From an uncultured Bacilli bacterium (GTDB lineage Bacteria > Bacillota_I > Bacilli_A > RF39 > UBA660), in contig CANROY010000065.1 in NCBI GenBank assembly GCA_947632355.1, positions 1-5,070 on the forward strand: a DNA stretch of 5,070 nt, given 5' to 3'. Below are positions 1 to 4,751 of this stretch, one piece after another (position 1 is the stretch's first letter; every line of letters starts with the position of its first letter). A program made the position numbers and the translations under genes. The notes under the pieces were generated by a model that was not told the DNA's origin, did no database searches, and worked only from the letters and a program-made list of their open reading frames with translations.

Positions 1-15
1 TTATGCTATTCGTAA

Positions 16-35
16 TTATATTACGTTTAATATAA
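16..35 (-). repeat. AT-only 8-bp inverted repeat with 4-base loop
   Basis: TTATATTA and TAATATAA form a perfect 8-bp stem around a four-base loop (AACG on the minus strand). It lies just downstream of the attenuator terminator on the minus strand, in what would be the read-through leader of a gene beyond the left edge. The stem is all A-T and therefore weak, and chance is possible in DNA this AT-rich. No ribosome binding site or start codon is visible in the remaining bases to position 1. Confidence 0.3.
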
Positions 36-38
36 CAT

Positions 39-77
39 AAAAACGTCATACCAAAGCATTTATGCAATGGTATAACG
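39..77 (-). terminator. Intrinsic terminator at the end of the attenuator-like leader
   Basis: Read on the minus strand, bases 77-68 (CGTTATACCA) pair with 53-44 (TGGTATGACG) in a continuous 10-bp stem that includes one U-G wobble at 74/47. A 2x2 internal loop and a GCA/TGC tip with a four-base loop follow. Five T residues (43-39) come directly after the stem. On the plus strand the wobble would be a C-A mismatch and there would be no T-tract, so the hairpin is directional. It could end transcripts from the promoter at 126-154 and also those of the phosphatase gene. Confidence 0.75.
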
Positions 78-119
78 CCATACTAACAGTAGGCGTTACC
101 TAATCTCGGTAACACTTAC
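39..119 (-). promoter_or_regulatory. Attenuator-like leader with three mutually exclusive hairpins
   Basis: From a predicted start near 119, the minus-strand RNA can form three hairpins. Hairpin 1 pairs 115-108 (GTGTTACC) with 100-93 (GGTAACGC). Hairpin 2 pairs 98-92 (TAACGCC) with 79-73 (GGCGTTA), with extra pairs 91-88/84-81. Hairpin 3 is the terminator at 77-44. Hairpin 2 shares bases with both others, so 1 plus 3 (stop) and 2 (read-through) exclude each other. That is the classic attenuation or riboswitch expression-platform layout. I recognise no T-box, PyrR, purine, SAM or other known aptamer. The regulated gene would lie left of position 1. The alternative is a terminated small RNA of about 80 nt. 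Confidence 0.55.
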
Positions 120-125
120 ATTTTG

Positions 126-154
126 ATTATAATGGATTTTTTAAAGTTTTACAA
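126..154 (-). promoter_or_regulatory. SigA-type promoter reading left, downstream of the phosphatase gene
   Basis: On the minus strand, TTGTAA (154-149) is followed after exactly 17 bases by a perfect TATAAT (131-126). This places the start near 119, just before the first hairpin of the leader. It lies immediately downstream of the phosphatase stop codon, so it should serve the leader and a gene beyond the left edge, not the phosphatase. The match is good for a housekeeping promoter, although AT-rich DNA produces such matches by chance. Confidence 0.65.
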
Positions 155-163
155 GATGCATTA

Positions 164-622
164 TTACTTATTCTTTAAAATAAATTCTACAAATGATTTA
201 CAACCTGTATAAATTTCTTGATAGGCTACTTCAAAATTTCTAGAATACCAAGGATCTATAATATCTTTTGGATTATCTGTAAAATCTAACAAGCGATATA
301 CTTTCTTTTGAGTATCCTCTCCTACTATGCGTTTTATCTCTTCTACATTTTCTTCTTCCATGGCTAAAATATAATCATAGTCTTGATAATCGCTTGCTAC
401 AAATCTTTCTGCTCTTCTCGTTTCATACGGAACATCATGTTTCTTTAAAATATCTTCTGCTAAATAGTAAAGAGGGTTTCCTATTTCTTCTCCACTTGTT
501 CCTTTGCTTTCAATTAAAAATTGATTTTCTAAACCTATTTTCTTAACCATGTCTTTTAATATAAATTCGGCCATTGGAGAACGACAAATATTTCCATAGC
601 ATACAAATAAAACTCTCATCAT
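164..622 (-). CDS. Low-molecular-weight protein-tyrosine-phosphatase
   Basis: A cytoplasmic 152-residue protein of the usual family length (about 150), expected to remove phosphate from phosphotyrosine or related phosphoresidues through a cysteinyl-phosphate intermediate. The CX5R phosphate loop VCYGNICRS is at residues 7-15, with nucleophile Cys8 and Arg14. The general-acid Asp123 sits in a DPWY motif (123-126), as in the family. Residue 12 is Ile. In Bacillus subtilis the phosphoarginine phosphatase YwlE has Thr at this position, and Ile goes with tyrosine-type enzymes such as YfkJ, so I favour tyrosine specificity. The start could be Met1 (622) or Met2 (619); a GGTGA Shine-Dalgarno at 633-629 fits either. 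It sits where sigG often lies in Firmicutes, but a terminator separates it from sigE, so a role in sporulation is not implied. The physiological substrate is unknown. Confidence 0.93.
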   Translation of the reverse strand: MMRVLFVCYGNICRSPMAEFILKDMVKKIGLENQFLIESKGTSGEEIGNPLYYLAEDILKKHDVPYETRRAERFVASDYQDYDYILAMEEENVEEIKRIVGEDTQKKVYRLLDFTDNPKDIIDPWYSRNFEVAYQEIYTGCKSFVEFILKNK

Positions 623-628
623 TTTTAT

Positions 629-645
629 TCACCAACTTTATTATA
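629..645 (-). promoter_or_regulatory. Possible weak promoter and RBS of the phosphatase gene
   Basis: A perfect -10 TATAAT lies at 645-640 on the minus strand, right after the sigE terminator, and a GGTGA ribosome binding site lies at 633-629, six bases before the first ATG. No good -35 is present: the region 17-18 bases upstream falls inside the terminator stem and reads CGAAAA or ACGAAA. A start from this -10 would leave a leader of only about ten bases. The RBS is credible. The promoter is tentative, and read-through of the terminator is an alternative. Confidence 0.4.
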
Positions 646-647
646 CT

Positions 648-674
648 AAAAAATACGAAGTTTTTTCGTATTTT
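648..674 (-). terminator. Intrinsic terminator of sigE, overlapping its stop codon
   Basis: A perfect 10-bp stem pairs AAAATACGAA with TTCGTATTTT (665-674 with 650-659) around a five-base loop. On the minus strand it runs straight into a T-tract (653-648). The stem begins inside the sigE TAA (675-673), so the stop codon is part of the hairpin. It marks the 3' end of the spoIIGA-sigE transcript and separates it from the phosphatase gene. The stem is AT-rich, which may allow some read-through. Confidence 0.82.
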
Positions 675-1356
675 ATGTTTTTAATAAATTTTTTAAATTT
701 TTAATGACTTTCTTTTCAATTCTAGAAATATACGATTGACTAATTCCTAACATTTCTGCTACTTCTTTTTGCGTATATTCTTCGGTGTTATTTAAGCCAT
801 ACCTTAAAATCATAATTTGTTTATCTCGTTTATCTAATTTATTGATTTCTTGTTCTAACATTTTTTTATCCATTGCCGATTCAAATTCTTTAATGACGAC
901 ATCTTCATCTGTACCTAAAATATCTTCTAAATGTAATTCATTTCCTTCAGAATCATAATTTAGAGCATCTTCAAAAGAAATCTCGGTTTTACGTCTTTTA
1001 TTCTTTCTTAGAAACATTAATATTTCATTTGCTATACAACGAGAAGCATAAGTAGCCAGTTTAATGTTTTTATCAATTTTATAGGTATTAATTCCTTTAA
1101 TTAAGCCAATTGAACCAATACTTACTAAGTCTTCTATATCATAGCCACTACTTTCATATTTTTTGGCTAAGAAGACAACCAAACGAAGATTATGTTCAAT
1201 TAATTTTTCTCGAGCCTTTTCATCTCCCTCTTTCAAGCGAATTAAAAGAGCAAGTTCCTCTTCCTTATTTAATGGTGGTGGTAATTTATCACTACTTCCC
1301 ACAAAGAAACAATTTGCGTATTTGGTTTTTAACCATAACAATAATTTTTTTATCAT
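673..1356 (-). CDS. sigE: RNA polymerase sporulation sigma factor E (pro-sigma-E)
   Basis: Mother-cell sigma factor that directs RNA polymerase to early mother-cell genes after the polar septum forms. It is made as an inactive precursor that SpoIIGA processes. It has 227 residues, against 239 in B. subtilis. Residues 1-17 are a short hydrophobic-basic pro-sequence, and the processed-form hallmark VGSSDKLPPPL starts at residue 19. Region 2 spans about 35-120, with DLVSIGSIGLIKGINTY (core binding) and ATYASRCIANEILMFLR (-10 recognition). Region 4 spans about 165-227, with a helix-turn-helix at YTQKEVAEMLGISQSYISRIE (194-214). Its ATG overlaps the spoIIGA stop as ATGA, and a GGAGG RBS lies within the end of spoIIGA, so translation is probably coupled. 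Oddities: the pro-sequence is about ten residues shorter than in B. subtilis, and Phe-Phe (17-18) replaces the Tyr-Tyr at the cleavage point. Sigma-K is a less likely alternative, given the neighbour SpoIIGA. Confidence 0.95.
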   Translation of the reverse strand: MIKKLLLWLKTKYANCFFVGSSDKLPPPLNKEEELALLIRLKEGDEKAREKLIEHNLRLVVFLAKKYESSGYDIEDLVSIGSIGLIKGINTYKIDKNIKLATYASRCIANEILMFLRKNKRRKTEISFEDALNYDSEGNELHLEDILGTDEDVVIKEFESAMDKKMLEQEINKLDKRDKQIMILRYGLNNTEEYTQKEVAEMLGISQSYISRIEKKVIKNLKNLLKT

Positions 1357-2138
1357 TTCAAATCCTCCATTATTTTGCTATTCAATATGCATTCTACACC
1401 CTCTAAATGAAATTTTTTGTCGCTTATACCGAGAAGAACATTTTTATATTTTTTTTCATTTATCACTATATAAGTTGGTTTAAAACATTTAAGAAGTTTT
1501 TGTTCATTAAATGTCTCGTAAGGAACATAATAAATCGATTGTTCATTTTCCTTTACTAAGCCTTTTTCAAGCAAAAAGATGGGTTTATTGGTAATGGGAT
1601 CTACGAGTTTATTTCCTGTATCCAAAAAACCTTTGACATAAATTTTTTCCTTCTTTAAAACAATTTCTACGTCATATAAAAGGTTGTACATTGTTTTAAA
1701 TTTTTTCGACTGCTTATTATAAATATATAAAATGATTGGTGAAATTATGATTAAAAAAAGAGCATTGCAATTTATTTTGTGATAAAAAAAGATAAGACCA
1801 ATATGAGAATAAGAAAATTCTACATTTAAGTAATACAAAAAACCTCCTAGAATCACACTAATCATATAAAAGTACCCTAAATTGTTTAACGTATATTTTA
1901 AATCTTTATATTGAAAGGCCATAAGAACCATACCTACGGCAATTAAAATTTTAAAAAGAAAAAGAAGAATTTGATTGACAGGAAAGAATAGAAAAAAGAT
2001 GGAAAAACTACCAAGTAATGTTCCAAGAATCAGTCGTTTTAAAGAAGCATTGCGTTTTAATACAACACTTGTTGTCATTAAAAGTAAAAAATCTAAATAA
2101 AAGTTTAAAAGAAAAACCATATCGACATAGACTTTCAT
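1353..2138 (-). CDS. spoIIGA: Sporulation sigma-E factor-processing peptidase (membrane aspartic protease)
   Basis: Membrane-embedded aspartic protease that cuts the pro-sequence from pro-sigma-E in the mother cell. It has 261 residues, against 309 in B. subtilis. The N-terminal half is hydrophobic, with about five membrane segments (roughly 5-27, 35-53, 55-76, 86-104 and 125-141; a short hydrophobic stretch near 110-119 makes the count uncertain). The cytoplasmic C-terminal domain holds FLDTGNKLVDP with the catalytic DTG at 173-175, matching the DSG-type site around Asp183 of B. subtilis. The end, VLLGISDKKFHLEGVECILNSKIM, resembles the family C-terminus, so the protein appears complete but compact. 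The start is supported by GGTGA at 2147-2143. It overlaps sigE by four bases, as expected for a protease-substrate pair, and follows ftsZ after a 59-bp gap containing a terminator. Confidence 0.92.
   Translation of the reverse strand: MKVYVDMVFLLNFYLDFLLLMTTSVVLKRNASLKRLILGTLLGSFSIFFLFFPVNQILLFLFKILIAVGMVLMAFQYKDLKYTLNNLGYFYMISVILGGFLYYLNVEFSYSHIGLIFFYHKINCNALFLIIISPIILYIYNKQSKKFKTMYNLLYDVEIVLKKEKIYVKGFLDTGNKLVDPITNKPIFLLEKGLVKENEQSIYYVPYETFNEQKLLKCFKPTYIVINEKKYKNVLLGISDKKFHLEGVECILNSKIMEDLK
1364..1368 (-). promoter_or_regulatory. sigE ribosome binding site inside spoIIGA
   Basis: GGAGG lies seven bases before the sigE ATG, within the last codons of spoIIGA (Met-Glu-Asp). With the ATGA stop-start overlap this fixes the sigE start and implies translational coupling, which would keep SpoIIGA and its substrate in step. 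Confidence 0.85.
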
Positions 2139-2142
2139 AAAA

Positions 2143-2187
2143 TCACCAAAAAAATTGTATAAAAAAAAGACATAAAAGTATGTCGCT
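2143..2187 (-). promoter_or_regulatory. Possible spoIIGA promoter with a Spo0A-box-like site, plus RBS
   Basis: The gap upstream of spoIIGA has a -10-like TATACA (2161-2156) or TACAAT (2159-2154) and a -35-like GCGACA (2186-2181), with a spacer of 19 or 21 bases. The plus strand at 2181-2187 reads TGTCGCT, five of seven matches to the Spo0A box TGTCGAA. In B. subtilis the spoIIG promoter is sigma-A dependent, activated by Spo0A, and has an unusually long spacer, so the arrangement is suggestive. Each element is individually weak and the site overlaps the ftsZ terminator. The GGTGA RBS (2147-2143), four bases before the ATG, is more secure. Confidence 0.3.
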
Positions 2188-2199
2188 TTGTGTCTTTTT
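2161..2199 (-). terminator. Intrinsic terminator after ftsZ
   Basis: On the minus strand GACATA (2184-2179) and TATGTC (2174-2169) form a 6-bp stem with loop CTTT, followed by eight T residues (2168-2161). A competing 9-bp stem pairs AAAAAGACA (2199-2191), which overlaps the ftsZ stop codon, with TGTCTTTTT (2172-2164). The terminator should separate the constitutive ftsAZ transcript from spoIIGA-sigE, perhaps incompletely. Confidence 0.7.
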
Positions 2200-3289
2200 A
2201 AAATTCATCGTGATTTCTTAAAAATGGTGGTAGACCATATTCAGAATCCATATCATCATCGTCATAATTACTACGTTTCATTTTTTGATCACGCAAATTT
2301 AAATCATCATTTTTTAATTCTTTTTTAGAACCTTCAAAACCAGTAGCTATAACCGTAACAATGACTTCATCCGTTAGATTATTATTTCGAATAGCCCCTA
2401 AAGTTACATTGCAATTGCTACCTGCAGCCTTATTAACTGTATCAGCAGCGGCCTCGATTTCAAACATTCCAAGAGATTCTCCACCTGTAACGTTTACAAT
2501 AGCATCCGTTGCTCCTTCGATTGTTGTTTCAAGTAGTGCACAAGAGATGGCTTGTTCAGCGGCTTCTACAGCACGATTTTCACCAATTCCCATTCCAATA
2601 CCAATTAACGCTGTACCGGAATTTTGCATTACGGTTTTAACATCAGCAAAATCAATGTTAATAACACCAGGAACTGCAATTAAATCGGAAATGGATTGAA
2701 CTCCTCTATGTAAAACATTATCAACTTCTTTAAAAGCATCATCAAAGCTTGTTGTTTTATCAATAATTTCTCTTAAACGATCATTAGGAATCACAATGAG
2801 AGTATCCACATGTTTCTTTAGTTCTTCTAAACCAATTAAAGCATGTTCCATTCTTTTTGTTCCTTCAAAACGGAATGGTTTTGTTACAATACCAACAGTT
2901 AAAGCTCCTAACTCTTGAGCAATTTCTGCAACAACAGGAGCAGCACCTGTACCGGTTCCTCCCCCTAGACCACAAGCAATGAAAACCATATCAGCACCAC
3001 GAATAGCATTTTCGATTTCATCTTTGTTTTCTAATGCTGCTTCACGTCCAACTTCTGGATTGGATCCAGCACCACGTCCACCTGTAATATTTTCTCCAAT
3101 TTGAATTTTATGTTCTGCTTTAGAATTATCTAACACTTGTTTATCCGTATTGATGACATAGAATTCAACACTTTGAACGCCTTCTTCAACCATACGATTG
3201 ACAGCGTTACATCCTCCACCACCAACACCAAATACTTTAATTTTCGCAATTGGATTTAATTTAAGTCCATTTGTTCCTGTTCCGTCCAT
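2198..3289 (-). CDS. ftsZ: Cell division protein FtsZ
   Basis: Tubulin-like GTPase that polymerises into the cytokinetic Z-ring at midcell and, in sporulating cells, near the poles. It has 363 residues, a little short of the 382 in B. subtilis. The N-terminal nucleotide-binding domain has GGGGCNAVNRM (23-33) and the tubulin signature GGGTGTGAAPV (109-119). The T7 synergy loop NIDFADVK (211-218) provides the catalytic aspartates 213 and 216 that complete the GTPase site of the next subunit. The globular core ends near residue 320. A short, highly charged linker (about 321-350, with a DDDD run) leads to the conserved tail GLPPFLRNHDEF, which binds FtsA and other partners. AAGGAG overlaps the ftsA stop, so ftsA and ftsZ are co-transcribed and probably translationally linked. 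All signature residues look intact. Confidence 0.98.
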   Translation of the reverse strand: MDGTGTNGLKLNPIAKIKVFGVGGGGCNAVNRMVEEGVQSVEFYVINTDKQVLDNSKAEHKIQIGENITGGRGAGSNPEVGREAALENKDEIENAIRGADMVFIACGLGGGTGTGAAPVVAEIAQELGALTVGIVTKPFRFEGTKRMEHALIGLEELKKHVDTLIVIPNDRLREIIDKTTSFDDAFKEVDNVLHRGVQSISDLIAVPGVINIDFADVKTVMQNSGTALIGIGMGIGENRAVEAAEQAISCALLETTIEGATDAIVNVTGGESLGMFEIEAAADTVNKAAGSNCNVTLGAIRNNNLTDEVIVTVIATGFEGSKKELKNDDLNLRDQKMKRSNYDDDDMDSEYGLPPFLRNHDEF

Positions 3290-3297
3290 AATACACT

Positions 3298-3303
3298 CTC
3301 CTT
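3298..3303 (-). promoter_or_regulatory. ftsZ ribosome binding site overlapping the ftsA stop
   Basis: AAGGAG sits eight bases before the ftsZ ATG and shares bases with the ftsA TAA (3304-3302). This strong site supports the chosen start and close coupling of ftsA and ftsZ translation. Confidence 0.85.
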
Positions 3304-4543
3304 AATTATCAAAAAAATATCCAAATAATTTACCAAGTACTGAATTATCTGCTATATATTTTCTATGTTTACCACTTAATTCTTCTAATTCTTCTTCTGA
3401 AAAAATAGAATACTCTTTACCACGTAATCTTAATTTACTATCAAAATTTTTAAGAATACCTAAGACAGAAGAATATTTATTATTTCTAATTCCTATTTCA
3501 TGAAGGCTAGCTAGTTTAGCATTTTTTCCAAAGATACTTTCTAATGTTAAAGAAAAATCTTCTACCTCACTAACACCACCCGTTACTATTATATAATGAA
3601 TTTCCTTTTTTGTTAAGTAATTAATTTGTTTTTTTGCAAGATTTAATATTTCTTCTAAACGACTCATAATAATTGCACTTAACTCATATTGATTAATCGT
3701 AATACTTTCCCCTAATCTATTGGTAACGATCATAGTACTACTTGCTTGGGCTTGTCTTTTATGGGCAAGTCCTAACGTTTCTTTTATATTTTTGGCATCA
3801 CTTTTGGGTACCTTATATATAAATGATATATCATTATCAATGTTTTGTCCACCCATTTCTATCGTAGCTGTATTTATTAAAACGCCCTTATTAAAGATTG
3901 AAACTGTTGTTGTAGAACCTCCAATATTAATAAATGCCCCTACTTCACTACTTATTTTTTCATTTTTTAAAGCATAATAATCTCCAATAGGGGATAAATT
4001 TGTTCCGATTACTTCAATATCAATCCTTGCAAAACATTCTAAAATAGGAAGCATATTTTCCTTTGGAATCATTGTAATTAACGTTTTAACATATAACTTT
4101 TCCGCAATCCGATCTAAAGGATTTTTTATCACTTCTTGATCATTAATCTTAAAACATATTGGTACAACATCAACAATTTCAAAGTTATCCGGTATTTTAT
4201 TATAAACAGAGGCTTGCATGGCTCTTACAATATCAAGACCTTTAATTACTTTATCAGGATTCGTAATCGTGGTACTTCCTTCACTTGTTAAAAATTCGGT
4301 ATGAAAAGTAGGAACAGTAACAATTATTTTTTTAATTTTTAATCCAATAATATCTTCTGCTTTTGCTACAGTTTCTTTTAAAACTAAAGTAAGAGCATCT
4401 TTATTAATCACTAAGCCATCTTTAATACCCTTACTTTCTGTTTCAGCTACGGCTAAAAGATTTACTTTTCTTTTAATGATTTCAGCTACAATGATTTTTA
4501 TTGTCGTTGAACCTATATCCATACTTGCATATATTCTTCTCAT
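3302..4543 (-). CDS. ftsA: Cell division protein FtsA
   Basis: Actin-like ATPase that tethers FtsZ filaments to the inner face of the membrane and helps recruit the divisome. It has 413 residues, against about 440 in B. subtilis. The phosphate-1 motif MDIGSTTIKIIV is at 8-19, followed by the FtsA-specific 1C/SHS2 domain (about 85-165). The family motif IGTNLSPIGDYYAL is at 179-192, the phosphate-2 region INIGGSTTTVSI at 205-216, GGQNIDNDI at 231-239 and the adenosine motif IIVTGGVSEVEDF at 318-330. The C-terminus (about 401-413, VLGKLFGYFFDN) looks like the amphipathic membrane-targeting helix. A clear AGGAG (4556-4552) eight bases before the ATG supports the start. Oddity: the usual Asp of the phosphate-2 motif is Asn206, which may affect metal or ATP handling. 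It heads the operon with ftsZ. Confidence 0.96.
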   Translation of the reverse strand: MRRIYASMDIGSTTIKIIVAEIIKRKVNLLAVAETESKGIKDGLVINKDALTLVLKETVAKAEDIIGLKIKKIIVTVPTFHTEFLTSEGSTTITNPDKVIKGLDIVRAMQASVYNKIPDNFEIVDVVPICFKINDQEVIKNPLDRIAEKLYVKTLITMIPKENMLPILECFARIDIEVIGTNLSPIGDYYALKNEKISSEVGAFINIGGSTTTVSIFNKGVLINTATIEMGGQNIDNDISFIYKVPKSDAKNIKETLGLAHKRQAQASSTMIVTNRLGESITINQYELSAIIMSRLEEILNLAKKQINYLTKKEIHYIIVTGGVSEVEDFSLTLESIFGKNAKLASLHEIGIRNNKYSSVLGILKNFDSKLRLRGKEYSIFSEEELEELSGKHRKYIADNSVLGKLFGYFFDN

Positions 4544-4551
4544 ACCCTTAA

Positions 4552-4601
4552 CTCCTATTGTTTCTATAAAACATTATATAGAAATTTTTAGAAAAACACA
4601 A
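4552..4601 (-). promoter_or_regulatory. SigA-type promoter and RBS of ftsA-ftsZ
   Basis: On the minus strand TTGTGT (4601-4596), a 17-base spacer and a perfect TATAAT (4578-4573) precede a predicted start near 4566. AGGAG at 4556-4552 follows, giving a leader of roughly 23 bases. This gives ftsAZ its own promoter independent of any upstream cell-wall genes. The -35 is imperfect (TTG retained). Confidence 0.65.
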
Positions 4602-4652
4602 GGTTTTTGCAAAAAAAAGAAATGCTTTTTTATACATAGTAGAATAAAAAGT

Positions 4653-4685
4653 TAAATTCTCGGTTTTATAAAAAAAGAGAATTTA
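4653..4685. repeat. 9-bp perfect inverted repeat in the ftsA/transposase divergent region
   Basis: TAAATTCTC (4653-4661) and GAGAATTTA (4677-4685) are exact reverse complements around a 15-base AT-rich loop. Read on the minus strand the repeat is followed by ACTTTTTATT, so it could be a weak leftward terminator that shields ftsA from upstream transcription. It also lies where the left end of an IS30-type element might fall. Neither role is shown by the sequence. Confidence 0.5.
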
Positions 4686-4705
4686 GTTATGTAATAAAGT
4701 TATAT

Positions 4706-4739
4706 TATAATAAACTCTGTTTCATTTGTCAGAAAGGAG
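4706..4739 (+). promoter_or_regulatory. Possible transposase promoter -10 and strong RBS
   Basis: TATAAT at 4706-4711 has only a poor -35 (TTAGTT at 4683-4688, 17-base spacing). A second candidate is TTGCAA (4607-4612), 18 bases, then TATACA (4631-4636), but it may lie outside the element. AAGGAG at 4734-4739, twelve bases before the ATG, is a clear though slightly distant ribosome binding site and supports the start at 4752. Confidence 0.4.
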
Positions 4740-4751
4740 TTTATTTTTATT

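Noticed and set aside
95..113. First leader hairpin (GTTACC, loop GAGATTA, GGTAAC) as a PyrR binding loop
   Set aside because: CCGAGA is faintly like the PyrR loop, but the loop length and the GAGG part of the consensus do not match.
11..113. CRISPR array or integron attC-like site from the repeated short arms
   Set aside because: The arms alternate in orientation, differ in length and have no uniform spacers, and no cas or integrase gene is present; RNA hairpins explain them better.
128..133. Plus-strand TATAAT as a rightward promoter
   Set aside because: No acceptable -35 lies 16-18 bases upstream and nothing downstream is coded on the plus strand; the minus-strand reading of the same site is much better.
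1110..1483. Two overlapping plus-strand open frames opposite sigE and the end of spoIIGA
   Set aside because: Both are antisense to genes with clear family motifs, have no good ribosome binding site, and encode low-complexity residue runs typical of shadow frames.
2361..2699. Plus-strand 112-codon frame opposite ftsZ
   Set aside because: It mirrors the conserved ftsZ codons; the Ala/Ser/Ile/Pro-rich product has no recognisable motif and no Shine-Dalgarno.
3720..3977. Plus-strand 85-codon frame opposite ftsA
   Set aside because: Hydrophobic shadow of ftsA coding sequence with no independent support.
4604..4615. 12-bp palindrome TTTTTGCAAAAA as an operator
   Set aside because: Simple A/T runs around GC are expected often in this AT-rich DNA, and no second site supports it.
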